Positions 7,684 to 16,008 of a stretch of DNA of 64,000 nt are shown piece by piece. This DNA comes from Vibrio sp. ES.051 (lineage in GTDB: Bacteria > Pseudomonadota > Gammaproteobacteria > Enterobacterales > Vibrionaceae), in the NCBI RefSeq assembly GCF_002563795.1, contig NZ_PDJL01000004.1, forward strand, positions 1,488,001 to 1,552,000, in the 5' to 3' direction. The translations under genes and the position numbers were made by a program. The notes under the pieces were generated by a model, which was not told where the DNA came from, made no database searches, and worked only from the letters and a program-made list of their open reading frames with translations. How positions within the stretch are numbered: position 1 is the stretch's first letter; every line of letters begins with the position of its first letter.

Positions 7684-7944
7684 CTACTTTTTCCTTAATG
7701 GTTGACATGCTAATAGAAAGAAGCAAAACGCAAACGTGCTCCCTACTGCTGCCAAATAATTGAGTCCACCGTAGTTTACCAGTAAAGACATAACTGTAGG
7801 GGCAATAAAAATAACTGCATATATGAACAACCTCACTGGTTTTAGTTCTTGTGAACACTTCTTACATGTTATGTACTTATCAAGGTTTATAGTTAATTTG
7901 GCACCAATGGAAATGGGCGCACTACAATTTGGACATTTAAACAT
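7684..7944 (-). CDS. Zinc-ribbon membrane protein
   Basis: 86 aa from ATG 7944, chosen because GAGAG lies 6 bp upstream; an in-frame ATG at 7956 has no such site. Two CxxC knuckles, CPNC and CKKC (residues 4-7 and 28-31), form a zinc ribbon. Two hydrophobic helices follow (about 42-59 and 61-80), with a basic end RKK. Small zinc-ribbon plus two-helix proteins are common and mostly unstudied. Confidence 0.75.
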   Translation of the reverse strand: MFKCPNCSAPISIGAKLTINLDKYITCKKCSQELKPVRLFIYAVIFIAPTVMSLLVNYGGLNYLAAVGSTFAFCFFLLACQPLRKK

Positions 7945-8050
7945 ATGTACTCTCATCTAGTTTCAATGTAGTACCAAACTAGCCAAGGAGGTCGAACTGT
8001 GCAAAGAACTTGGAAGGTAATTCGAGGTAGTTCAAACCTGACGGTAGTTA

Positions 8051-8171
8051 TAACGCCCAATTAAGGTGTGAAGCACGCTACCACGACACTCAATTTGAAC
8101 ACCTTAATCACTAAACTTGACCCAAACCAAAAATGCCAAGCGTGCTGAATCACTCTTAAATTGTTTGTTAT
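8051..8171 (-). repeat. attC site
   Basis: 121 bp. The box CAATT pairs with AATTG. It holds the stop of 8168-9022. Confidence 0.93.
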
Positions 8172-9022
8172 GATTTTATCCCGACACGCTCACCAAAAGC
8201 CGATTTATCATACCTTTGAAATAACTCTTCTTGCCACTCTTTATCGATATGTAAATGCTCTAACAATGAGTATCGTTCTACAAGTTGTCGATACTTATAA
8301 AAATCATTTTCTGGATCATCGACAATACAGTTAATCGCTAGTAATTGAATCACATCTTTATTCAAGAATGAACGTACTATATTCGAGTAGAACTTTTCAG
8401 TTGGTGAAACATCTTTGGTAATCGCCACATTGAATTTCACGGGCTCTGCGCTGAATTTACTATGTTGTAAGATAAACTTAAGAATATGGTATAGAACACG
8501 AAAATAATGACTCGTATCACTAGATGACTCTCTCATCTTGGTAACTCTTTGATCAAGAGAATTACCTGTGCCATTTTTTATTACTGTACTATGTAGCCTA
8601 GATATTTCTGATGCTTGAGGGATGTCTCTGACAATTAATCGCTCACTTAAACCTGAATGGACTGCGTTTAGTTGGTTTAGAAGCGAAAAAAATGTGTCCT
8701 CAAATCTCTTTTTTTCTTGAGTTAACGCTTGTTCTCTTTGGGCTTTCTCTGTTTCCCTTAGCACATTCTGAGTTTCAGATAGTTCTGTTTTTTGAATAAG
8801 TACAGACTGAGTTAGCCAATAAAATGCTAATAAGGCAATTAGGGGATTAAGAAGTCCACCGACAAAATCTCCGAAAGTACCCCACATGGAACTATCAGTA
8901 GAAAATCCTTGTTTATTTATAAAATAAAACCAAATTAAATACGTTGCTGGGATTGCAACGATTAGGAAAAAAGCAAAGATCTTCGATCTTTTAATAGTTT
9001 TTGCTAAATCTGATGTTTCCAA
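8168..9022 (-). CDS. putAbiC-type phage abortive-infection protein
   Basis: 284 aa from TTG 9022, which has a perfect GGAGG 5 bp upstream; an in-frame ATG at 9040 overlaps the attC and lacks a ribosome site. Two N-terminal membrane helices (KIFAFFLIVAIPATYLIWF and LLNPLIALLAFYWLTQSV) flank GTFGDFVGGLLNPL. A coiled coil (ELSETQNVLRETEKAQREQ) and RFEDTFFSLLNQLNAVHSGL come next, and HYFRVLYHILKFI sits further on. This is the set of motifs of the putative phage abortive infection family (putAbiC). By family, it would sense infection at the inner membrane and stop the cell; the mechanism is unknown. It is a single-gene cassette. Confidence 0.85.
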   Translation of the reverse strand: METSDLAKTIKRSKIFAFFLIVAIPATYLIWFYFINKQGFSTDSSMWGTFGDFVGGLLNPLIALLAFYWLTQSVLIQKTELSETQNVLRETEKAQREQALTQEKKRFEDTFFSLLNQLNAVHSGLSERLIVRDIPQASEISRLHSTVIKNGTGNSLDQRVTKMRESSSDTSHYFRVLYHILKFILQHSKFSAEPVKFNVAITKDVSPTEKFYSNIVRSFLNKDVIQLLAINCIVDDPENDFYKYRQLVERYSLLEHLHIDKEWQEELFQRYDKSAFGERVGIKS

Positions 9023-9039
9023 TATTACCTCCAAAATCA

Positions 9040-9163
9040 TAACGCCCAATTAAGGGGTGAACAACGCCTCCACCCAAACCAAAAGCATTGTGCCATAAAC
9101 ACTAAATTTGAAGTAGAAGCAAAAATGCCAAGCGTTGTGAATCCCTCTTAAATTGCTTGTTAG
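9040..9163 (-). repeat. attC site
   Basis: 124 bp. The box CAATT pairs with AATTG. It holds the stop of 9160-9789. Confidence 0.93.
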
Positions 9164-9789
9164 CTTTGTACTCCCAGCTCGTGCATTAGTTTCTTTCTAC
9201 ACTTTTCGACAGACTCAATGGCTGACGAATAACCTGGGACTGCTGATTCTAAAATTGCTTCGTCAGGTTCACTGCTGAGAGCAAGTTCCATACTAGATAG
9301 CATACCTAGAGATTGAGATAAGTCTGACAAGGCTTGCTGTGCTGCTGAAGTAAGGTAAAGGCCGTGAACCATTTTAACTTTATCTATAGCGACGCGATAA
9401 TAATGAAAATGTCGATTATCGGCTAAAGTGTCGACATTACTCCAAACGTAATGTTCATTTGGTGATCGTTCTGCGAGTTGTTTCCAACTGTATAGATGAA
9501 TTTCTACGAGTAACTCATCAATTGCAGTCAGCGCGTCCAAGCTCTTAGATTGAAATGACTGACGAAGAGCCCCTTTTACATCTAGTTCTGTTTTTATCTT
9601 TTCGAGTTCAACAGCATGCTGACGTTTAATGGATTCTACTTGGTCTGTAATCTGCCCAATATCTTCTTTTGTCGCTAAGTTTTTGGCTTTTTCAGATAAA
9701 TACTTGGGAAAGTAGTTTCTAATAAGAAAACCACCGATGGATACGGATACCACCACAGCAATGTTTAAGATTAACACTAAATCTTCCAA
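9160..9789 (-). CDS. Membrane-anchored coiled-coil protein
   Basis: 209 aa from TTG 9789, with GGAGG 4 bp upstream. One N-terminal helix (about residues 4-24) is followed by YLSEKAKNLATKEDIGQITDQVE, a phrase found in many bacterial membrane coiled-coil proteins, and then a coiled coil to about residue 75. The rest is helical. The same plan occurs in four other cassettes here. Function unknown. Confidence 0.72.
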   Translation of the reverse strand: MEDLVLILNIAVVVSVSIGGFLIRNYFPKYLSEKAKNLATKEDIGQITDQVESIKRQHAVELEKIKTELDVKGALRQSFQSKSLDALTAIDELLVEIHLYSWKQLAERSPNEHYVWSNVDTLADNRHFHYYRVAIDKVKMVHGLYLTSAAQQALSDLSQSLGMLSSMELALSSEPDEAILESAVPGYSSAIESVEKCRKKLMHELGVQS

Positions 9790-9806
9790 TTGACCTCCAA
9801 AGAAGC

Positions 9807-9928
9807 TAACGCCGCGTTAAGTAGTGAGCGACGCCTCCACATAACCTAAACCATTGTGCTGTAAACACACAACTCAATTTGAACTGAGAATGCCATGCGT
9901 TGCGAATCTGCCTTAAACGCCTTGTTAG
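9807..9928 (-). repeat. attC site
   Basis: 122 bp. The box GCGTT pairs with AACGC. It follows 9931-10761. Confidence 0.93.
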
Positions 9929-9930
9929 GC

Positions 9931-10761
9931 TTATATTTCATCAAAAGTAACAGAGTGCTTCTCGCCACTTAAAACACCCTGATATACAGAACATTCAATC
10001 TGGTTGTTTTTCAGGCTATCAAATATAGCAATTTTCGTTTTTTCTGAAACTCTAGGACCAAGGTAAATGGCTTTGATAGCTTCTTTAGGGATATCAACTA
10101 GATAAATTTTATTACCAAACTGATCTAGGACTGGTCTATTTTTGTCGTTTTTTATTGGATAAAGTCCAAGAAAATTTATTGTCAACCTAAATTCTTGCTC
10201 ATAGCTCCACGATAGGTCTTTTGTACCTATGATTTGCTTGTTCGTATCAAATGAATCTAGCTTTATACATGGCTTATTCTCCGTATACACCATACATATA
10301 GGATCAGTAGCTTTACCAGTTTGATCTTTTTTATGGAAAAACTCATGTTTAGAGTCAAAAGCGATCACATAGCCACAATAAGAGTCAGAATAATGTGACC
10401 ACATCAAGAGAGAACTGTTTGTCTTGGAAAGAGACAATACACCAAGAGTTTTATCTAACATATTGGTGATCTCTTGTGTCATCAACGAATCTTGAATCGC
10501 TTTGCCCCAAAGCTCTTTGAGAGTAACGATTGCATTCTCATAATCACTTTTGTTCTCAACCTGCTCGATAGGGCTAAGTTGATTCCAAAGCTCATCCAAC
10601 TCATCGAGAGAGCTTTGCATCTGACTTTTAAAGGCATCTTTGTTATCTACTGAATGATAAGTCTCGTAAAAGTCATTCAAAGAGCTAAGTTGCGTAAATC
10701 TAATTTTCAGGTTACGAATGACATCAAGTCGCTCGACTGGTAAATACTTGAAGAGTATCAA
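9931..10761 (-). CDS. DUF2971 family protein
   Basis: 276 aa from TTG 10761, with GGAGG 4 bp upstream. It opens ILFKYLPVERLDVI, then LRFTQLSSLNDFYE-like residues, LGVLSLSKTNSSLLMWSHYSDSYCGYVIAFD, and DLSWSYEQEFRLTI, ending near IPKEAIKAIYLGPRV. These are the conserved stations of DUF2971: the Y-K start, SLNDPFE, the L-S..N.LMW.HY block, and the W.YE.E.R block. A second DUF2971 cassette lies at 15048-15866. The family is uncharacterised, often in genomic islands, and suspected of defence or toxin roles. Confidence 0.88.
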   Translation of the reverse strand: MILFKYLPVERLDVIRNLKIRFTQLSSLNDFYETYHSVDNKDAFKSQMQSSLDELDELWNQLSPIEQVENKSDYENAIVTLKELWGKAIQDSLMTQEITNMLDKTLGVLSLSKTNSSLLMWSHYSDSYCGYVIAFDSKHEFFHKKDQTGKATDPICMVYTENKPCIKLDSFDTNKQIIGTKDLSWSYEQEFRLTINFLGLYPIKNDKNRPVLDQFGNKIYLVDIPKEAIKAIYLGPRVSEKTKIAIFDSLKNNQIECSVYQGVLSGEKHSVTFDEI

Positions 10762-10778
10762 TCTTCCTCCTATAAGCC

Positions 10779-10901
10779 TAACGCCGCATTAAGGTGTGAG
10801 CAACGCTACCACGAACCTAAACCATATCACCAGAATCACGAAACCCAACGATGGAATGAAAAATGCCAAGCGTTGGGAATCACTCTTAAATGCTTTGTTA
10901 T
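10779..10901 (-). repeat. attC site
   Basis: 123 bp. The box GCATT pairs with AATGC. It follows 10905-11486. Confidence 0.93.
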
Positions 10902-10904
10902 GTG

Positions 10905-11486
10905 CTACTTTGACTTACTTTTCTGAATAGAATTAACCAAAATATTAAGTCCATATTTCACAATTTTAGAAATAACTGCTTTAGTTTTTAACCATTCAGA
11001 TATTGAAGGAGAAACCGCATAATACGCTTTAACAAACTTGTTACCTAAATATGAGTTCATTAAATTTTTATCTCTAAAGTCTCGAAGCTCTCTAACCTGC
11101 CAACATTCTGCGTCACCATATACAGCGGTTGCAATAAAGCACATGGACGACTTGAAATTTCTCACTTCCGCAGCGCAATAAGGGCAAATAGATCTTTCGG
11201 CTTTTCCTGCATATGTAATCATACGAGGAACTATTTTCTTATTACAACTCGGGCAATTAATTCGATCGTCCGTAGTTGTAGCTTTTTTAGCTTTATTCGT
11301 AATAACTACATCAAAAGCTCGTGGACCTTTATTTCCAGGCTTTGAAGAAAACTCTACCTCATCACCGTTACTTGGTAGCTCTGCACCCTTAACGCCTTTA
11401 ACATTAAAATAATGGTCATCACCACTTTCAGAAACAATAAAGCCAAAGCCCTTGTCTGAGCTAAACCACTTAACTTTTCCTTTCAC
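10905..11486 (-). CDS. Cold-shock domain and zinc-ribbon fusion protein
   Basis: 193 aa from GTG 11486, with GAGG 5 bp upstream. Residues 1-65 form a cold-shock domain: GKVKWFSSDKGFGFI carries RNP1 (KGFGFI), and the second motif appears as DDHYFNV. A zinc ribbon with CPSC (about 78-81) and CPYC (about 100-103) follows. Next comes CFIATAVYGDAE, the CFIATA(A/V)YG motif found in many multi-domain bacterial proteins, then a basic helical tail ending SIQKSKSK. Single-strand nucleic acid binding is likely. The fusion is unusual beside the 70-aa housekeeping Csp proteins. Confidence 0.85.
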   Translation of the reverse strand: MKGKVKWFSSDKGFGFIVSESGDDHYFNVKGVKGAELPSNGDEVEFSSKPGNKGPRAFDVVITNKAKKATTTDDRINCPSCNKKIVPRMITYAGKAERSICPYCAAEVRNFKSSMCFIATAVYGDAECWQVRELRDFRDKNLMNSYLGNKFVKAYYAVSPSISEWLKTKAVISKIVKYGLNILVNSIQKSKSK

Positions 11487-11572
11487 AACACAGCCTCAAA
11501 ATGGAAAAACCAATGTGACATTTTACTGTGTTTTCATTTAATGCAAAAGGTAGAGTAGCCACCTGTATCACA

Positions 11573-11664
11573 TAACGCCGCATTAAGGTGTGAGCGGCGC
11601 TTGGCTATACTTGAGCGAAGCGAAACTGCCAAGCGTTGCGAATCACTCTTAAATGCTTTGTTAT
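11573..11664 (-). repeat. attC site, short subtype
   Basis: 92 bp. The box GCATT pairs with AATGC. The central loop is the same as at 1810-1901. It holds the stop of 11661-12011. Confidence 0.92.
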
Positions 11665-12011
11665 GCGTAATCGCTATTGGTGCCGAAATCCAAGCTACAT
11701 GTATAACACCACCAACCGTCACCATCTTTATGCATACGTACTGACTTATTTCCGGTATCTAAGCACTTAGGGCAGAATGGACCATCTTCAGTCCCGTCTT
11801 CTAGTTGTTTCCAGTAGATCCCTCCTTTAAATACCATTGCTTTTCTATTTGAAACTTCGCGCCTCAATTGAGACAACTCTTCTTTGAGCCCAAAGTTTTC
11901 TTCTTGCAACTCTAAAGCAGCCTCGCGAAGCTCCATTATTTTTTCTTGTGCTTCGATTGTTGAGCCCTTTTTGATTAATTCAACAATATCTTTGTATCTT
12001 GGAATTGCCAT
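11661..12011 (-). CDS. Coiled-coil protein with C-terminal zinc ribbon
   Basis: 116 aa from ATG 12011, with GGAG 5 bp upstream. Residues 20-55 are a charged coiled coil (EKIMELREAALELQEENF and on). The C-terminal half carries CPKC (about 80-83) and CYTC (about 102-105), spaced as a zinc ribbon, with YWKQLEDGTEDGPFCPKC leading in. Proteins of this plan are common in integrons and phages; a nucleic-acid or protein-bridging role is a guess. Confidence 0.75.
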   Translation of the reverse strand: MAIPRYKDIVELIKKGSTIEAQEKIMELREAALELQEENFGLKEELSQLRREVSNRKAMVFKGGIYWKQLEDGTEDGPFCPKCLDTGNKSVRMHKDGDGWWCYTCSLDFGTNSDYA

Positions 12012-12027
12012 TTTATCTCCTTACGCA

Positions 12028-12148
12028 TAACGCTAAGCTAAGTAGTGAGCAACGCAATACAAAAGTCACCGCATACCACCTTAAACACATAAATCAACGC
12101 ATACTAAAAATGCCACGCGTTGCGAATCTGCCTTAAGCGCTTTGTTAG
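12028..12148 (-). repeat. attC site with an irregular arm
   Basis: 121 bp. The left arm reads CTAAGCTAAG and the right CTTAAGCGC, which pair less well than in the other sites. It belongs to the non-coding cassette 12149-12575. Confidence 0.88.
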
Positions 12149-12575
12149 TTTGCCACCACGATGAAGCCAAAGGCTTAGCGCCAAGATGCTGAATTAATGA
12201 TGAAACTACTGGATTTAAACACAAAGGTAAAACGGACAGCTCAGAAGTTAAACCCAACCAACAAAATGCACTTGGCTAAGAAGCGACAGACGACAAACAA
12301 CGACGGTTTGAAGTGCTTTAACTGACAAAGGATTCGTTCGACCAACCTGACAACCAAATATGATCAAGCCATTTGTTAACAAATTAGCTGCCAAGAAAAA
12401 GAAAACGCACCAAAGAACTAGCAATAATGTTAGAACCAGTAAGTGACTCACTCGCCGCAAACGCTTCCAACATAGTGCCACCGGAAAGTTCGTGAGATTG
12501 GAAAACGGACAGGTGAATAGCTAGAACGTAGAACAACGCTCTTAGACCACAAACGCTTTTCTGCCCTTTGCAAAC
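12149..12575 (-). other. Cassette without a convincing gene, family X relative
   Basis: 427 bp. No frame has a good ribosome site. The minus strand shares the block CTTTCCGGTGGCACTAT with 1383-1809 and 29337-29762. A frame that begins inside the attC and ends at 12384 encodes LSGGT followed by a Ser-rich hydrophobic stretch ending SLVRFLFLGS, alignable with copy 1 (ISLARLLFYG end). A 77-codon hydrophobic frame also lies at 12248-12481. I cannot decide between a divergent small hydrophobic protein and a non-coding element. Confidence 0.5.
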
Positions 12576-12667
12576 TAACGCCGCATTAAGGTGTGAGCGG
12601 CGCTTGGCTATACTTGAGCGAAGCGAAACTGCCAAGCGTTGCGAATCACTCTTAAATGCTTTGTTAT
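12576..12667 (-). repeat. attC site, short subtype
   Basis: 92 bp. The box GCATT pairs with AATGC. It has the short central loop and holds the stop of 12664-13827. Confidence 0.92.
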
Positions 12668-13827
12668 GCTTTGCTAACTGCTACACGAAAATCAGCTAAG
12701 TGCTCTGGAAACAAGACACCAACTCGACCAGTTTTCTTGTTAAAGCCCAATTGACCTTTATCCATGATTGCTTCAAGTTGTTTACTAATTTGAGCATTCA
12801 TTTTGCTTAAAATGTAGCGAATGAAATCATCAACAACGTTGTAATCGTCTTTTATGGAGTCAAATTTAACAGAGGACATCGACACTCCAATTGATTTGTC
12901 CCAAAAGTCTTCATATTGGATAAACAGCGGGACTGTACCATTGAAATACACATCTCCTATGGATAGTTTATTAACTTCAACGTTGCCGTGTAACAGATCA
13001 TTCCGTTCATTCATTAACGTATGGAATTTTTTACATTCGTCAGCCGTATAATCGACAATTTCTTCAAAACCTACACAGTTTAAATGTAGTGATTGCACCC
13101 TAATGTCAATTGGCTGTCGTAGAGCGTTTTGAAACAACCTTTCGTTTGATTTAATTTCAGGCTTACACAGTAGAAATAGAGCCAAATTGATAAATGATTC
13201 TGCTAGTACAGGAAGCATTGAACGCAAACCAAATGAAAGCCCGACAGCATGACTATATTTATCCGTCATCTCTTCCCAACGATTGCTAAATTCGGTCATA
13301 TCTTCTGATGATGTAGGCTGCGGAACTTTATCCTTTGCAGGGTTGAGGTTAAGCTCGTCCAACTTATTCATATGCTGTCTGACAGCCGACAAAATTCTAT
13401 GGTATGGGTTTACAAATTGAGTCCATTTCTCTAACTCTTTTCGTAGTTCAGATATTTGTTTTCCATAGTTGCCAATATCTGATTTAACCTGACTAATAAA
13501 CATGTCTAAAGTTAAACCTTTATCTTTAAAGTCACCGACTAAATGTACCTCTGTTCGAAAGTTGTGACCTTGTATAGACGTTAACCCAAAGTCACCGGCA
13601 AGTGTCCATTCCCATTGAATGAGGTTGTCTGAATCATTAGATCGAAATAAGTTTTGCATTCCATTTGGCTTTCCGTATTTAGCATACAGGTAACAATAAA
13701 GATCAAGGGGTTTGATCTCATTGGTAAACTCCCATATATCTCCTCCTTTGGGAAGCTTTCCACCTTGCATGATTTTAACAATGCAAGAAGGGCTTATTGA
13801 TTCTAATTCTAAAAAGTAATTGTTCAA
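12664..13827 (-). CDS. Large protein with a HEPN-type R-x4-H motif
   Basis: 387 aa from TTG 13827, with GGAG 5 bp upstream. The N-terminal half is mixed alpha/beta with no family I can name, and a coiled coil (about residues 120-140) follows. The C-terminal half is helical: SFGLRSMLPVLAESFINLALFLL, then FHTLMNERNDLLHGNV, giving R275-x4-H280. The Glu/helix followed by RND-L-L-H is what HEPN domains show. It is likely an RNA-cleaving effector with an N-terminal sensing region; that is inference. No partner gene is in the cassette. Confidence 0.65.
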   Translation of the reverse strand: MNNYFLELESISPSCIVKIMQGGKLPKGGDIWEFTNEIKPLDLYCYLYAKYGKPNGMQNLFRSNDSDNLIQWEWTLAGDFGLTSIQGHNFRTEVHLVGDFKDKGLTLDMFISQVKSDIGNYGKQISELRKELEKWTQFVNPYHRILSAVRQHMNKLDELNLNPAKDKVPQPTSSEDMTEFSNRWEEMTDKYSHAVGLSFGLRSMLPVLAESFINLALFLLCKPEIKSNERLFQNALRQPIDIRVQSLHLNCVGFEEIVDYTADECKKFHTLMNERNDLLHGNVEVNKLSIGDVYFNGTVPLFIQYEDFWDKSIGVSMSSVKFDSIKDDYNVVDDFIRYILSKMNAQISKQLEAIMDKGQLGFNKKTGRVGVLFPEHLADFRVAVSKA

Positions 13828-13854
13828 ATTAACTCCAAACTTTATTGCAATGCA

Positions 13855-13976
13855 TAACGCCGCGTTAAGTAGTGAGCAACATTGCCACCTGACCTAAACT
13901 ATTGTGCCATAAACACTAAATTCAAAGAAAACCAAAAATGCCTAGCGTTGCGAATCTGCCTTAAACGCTTTGTTAG
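13855..13976 (-). repeat. attC site
   Basis: 122 bp. The box GCGTT pairs with AACGC. It appears identical to 23918-24039. Confidence 0.93.
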
Positions 13977-14320
13977 TTGCCATTCTACACCTTTGATTTC
14001 CAGTTATTTCCACTTTGCCAACACCGTTTTTGAGCGTGTTGAAAAACTCAAATCAGGCGCAGTTTCAAAGCGCCTGCCACTGAAACCACTTGGAATTAGC
14101 GGCGCCGTAGAAAGCTGGCTAAAAAGCACCCAAAAAACCTTTTGGAAAGGTTATGTCACAAGGCTGATTTTCAACGAGTGAGTTAGCGCCTGAAACGGCA
14201 AAATAAAACCACAACATTAAAAGTCGAACGAAACTTCAGCAAACCACACCCAGACAAACATCGAGCACAATTCATTAGCCCTAAACTTTCTGCCTTAGCT
14301 ACGTTTTCCCCACTGGCAAC
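13977..14320 (-). other. Non-coding cassette, family 1 copy 2
   Basis: 344 bp. Read base by base it is the same as 24040-24383, including the attC, so the two cassettes are a recent duplication. The CAGGCGC/GCGCCTG stem is kept. The minus-strand frame seen in copies 1 and 3 is stopped here (GGTGCTTTTTAG). The plus-strand open frame across attC and cassette is not supported by any ribosome site. Confidence 0.75.
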
Positions 14321-14441
14321 TAACGCCCTGTTAAGGTGTGAGCAACGCAATACCGAAGTTGCCGCATTCCACCTTAACCACTTAAAACAACGCATAATGA
14401 AAATGCCACGCGTTGCGAATCACTCTTAAACAGTTTGTTAG
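14321..14441 (-). repeat. attC site
   Basis: 121 bp. The box CTGTT pairs with AACAG. It follows 14446-14913. Confidence 0.93.
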
Positions 14442-14445
14442 GTTT

Positions 14446-14913
14446 TTACTCAAAGAGTGCTCTATAAACTGGCGAAGATTTACTCTCATTTAAATCTATG
14501 ACTTTTACATGCTTCGAAGCATGCATGGCAAGTTTACGATCCATTGTAACCAAGTACGCATCTTCAATCTTTGCGATGCATGCAAAAACCAAATCTGCTC
14601 CATACAACTTATCAAAGCCATCCAACGTAAATAATTGATTAGCTTTTCGAATTAGTTCTTGGTCAACATCGTACATAAGAGCTCGGTCATCTAAAAGATA
14701 GAACTCTCTAAGAACCGGTTTTCCTTTGCGAGCGAGCTTTGAGACCGTTGCATTTACTTCGAAAACAGCGAGAGTTGGAAATATATTTTGATAGTCAATA
14801 TCAATCCAACCGTCAGAAAGATCTTTAAATAGGCTTCTACCCGGTGAATATCCATCATCATTCGATTCTTTAATATTTACTATTGCTGATGTATCCCATA
14901 CAAACTTATGCAT
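14446..14913 (-). CDS. PIN-domain protein (VapC-like)
   Basis: 155 aa from ATG 14913, with GGAGG 4 bp upstream. The acidic active-site residues sit in the PIN order: D7 in VWDTSAIVN, E52 in LAVFEVNA, D107 in YGADLVFACIA and D125 in VTMDRKLA. PIN domains are Mg-dependent RNases, commonly toxins paired with a small antitoxin. No antitoxin frame is visible in the cassette or in the bases before it, so it may act alone or be controlled from elsewhere. Length is normal for the fold with a short insertion. Confidence 0.85.
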   Translation of the reverse strand: MHKFVWDTSAIVNIKESNDDGYSPGRSLFKDLSDGWIDIDYQNIFPTLAVFEVNATVSKLARKGKPVLREFYLLDDRALMYDVDQELIRKANQLFTLDGFDKLYGADLVFACIAKIEDAYLVTMDRKLAMHASKHVKVIDLNESKSSPVYRALFE

Positions 14914-14930
14914 TTTACCTCCGAAAAACC

Positions 14931-15051
14931 TAACGCCCTGTTAAGGTGTGAGCAACGCAATACCGAAGCTCCCGCATACCACCTTAAACGCCAAAACCAA
15001 CGCATAGTGAAAATGCCACGCGTTGCGAATCACTCTTAAACAGTTTGTTAG
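14931..15051 (-). repeat. attC site
   Basis: 121 bp. The box CTGTT pairs with AACAG. It holds the stop of 15048-15866. Confidence 0.93.
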
Positions 15052-15866
15052 CTTTGTTGGTTGATTGATTGTTCTGCTATTAACTGCCATGAATGTACGT
15101 CAGGCTTACATTGCAACAATTTTAAATCTTTGCGTCCCCATGAGAGAAGGATCTCTTTAAGTTCATCACCGGAGAAGTCATTCTTTTTAGTTACATTCTT
15201 ATATACATGCCGACCTAAATATATTTCCTTAATAGCATTTTCTGGTATATCAAAACAATACAATGGACGCCCTGCTACTGAGATTTTATTCCAAGCGTTA
15301 CTGCGCCCCTTACCGAAATGGTAGCTAAACGGTAGAGCTGATATGTCCTTAACAACTCGAACTTCTTCTTCGTAGCTCCACTCAATAGATTTGTACAAAA
15401 ATGCCCTTTTGATTAGATTAAACGAGTCAGAGTTAAATTTGATGCCATTTCCTATACTCATCAGTTCTTCACTACTTAAAGTAGGCAAATTTTTATGTGG
15501 CTTGGTTGCCGAATAGACGATTTCTCCATACTGACAAGGTATGACGCACGCATCTTCATCTGTAAATCCAGCTAATTTAGCATCAAAGCCAATTACCACA
15601 CCTTGATGTTCGTCTCCATAGTGAGCCCACATCAATGGATTCAATGGTTGCCTAGTAAGTGAAAGCACACCATAGTTTCTTGAAAAACGATTTTTACACG
15701 CATTCGTAGCCATGCTTGCAGTTACGAATGAATCACTACCATCCTCGAATCCAAAAGCGGTGCATTCAAATGGGTCGTTCAAGTCTTCAAGACAAGAGAA
15801 GCCAAGTGATGAATTTTCAATAACAGAAATAGCCGCTTTAAACGACATATATTTATACAGAATCAA
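15048..15866 (-). CDS. DUF2971 family protein, second copy
   Basis: 272 aa from TTG 15866, with GAGG 7 bp upstream. The classical motifs are clearer than in 9931-10761: ILYKYMSF at the start, SLEDLNDPFECTAF-like (reads CLEDLNDPFECTAF) at about 25-38, YGVLSLTRQPLNPLMWAHYGDEHQGVVIGFD, WSYEEEVRVVK, and IPENAIKEIYLGRHV. Identity to the other copy is low outside these motifs, so the two are separate acquisitions, not a recent duplication. Function is unknown. Confidence 0.92.
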   Translation of the reverse strand: MILYKYMSFKAAISVIENSSLGFSCLEDLNDPFECTAFGFEDGSDSFVTASMATNACKNRFSRNYGVLSLTRQPLNPLMWAHYGDEHQGVVIGFDAKLAGFTDEDACVIPCQYGEIVYSATKPHKNLPTLSSEELMSIGNGIKFNSDSFNLIKRAFLYKSIEWSYEEEVRVVKDISALPFSYHFGKGRSNAWNKISVAGRPLYCFDIPENAIKEIYLGRHVYKNVTKKNDFSGDELKEILLSWGRKDLKLLQCKPDVHSWQLIAEQSINQQS

Positions 15867-15884
15867 CGTTTATCCTCAAAAAGC

Positions 15885-16007
15885 TAACGCCGCGTTAAGT
15901 AGTGAGCAACGCTACCACCCAACTTAAACCATTACACCGTAAACACTAAACCCAACATTGAACTGAGAGTGCCAAGCGTTGGGAATCTGCCTTAAACGCT
16001 TTGTTAT
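15885..16007 (-). repeat. attC site
   Basis: 123 bp. The box GCGTT pairs with AACGC. It follows 16009-16425. Confidence 0.93.
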
Positions 16008-16008
16008 G

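Noticed and set aside
13882..14181. Plus-strand frame of 99 codons, found identically at 23945-24244
   Set aside because: It starts inside the attC, has no ribosome site, and is identical only because the cassettes themselves are duplicated; other family 1 copies do not keep it.
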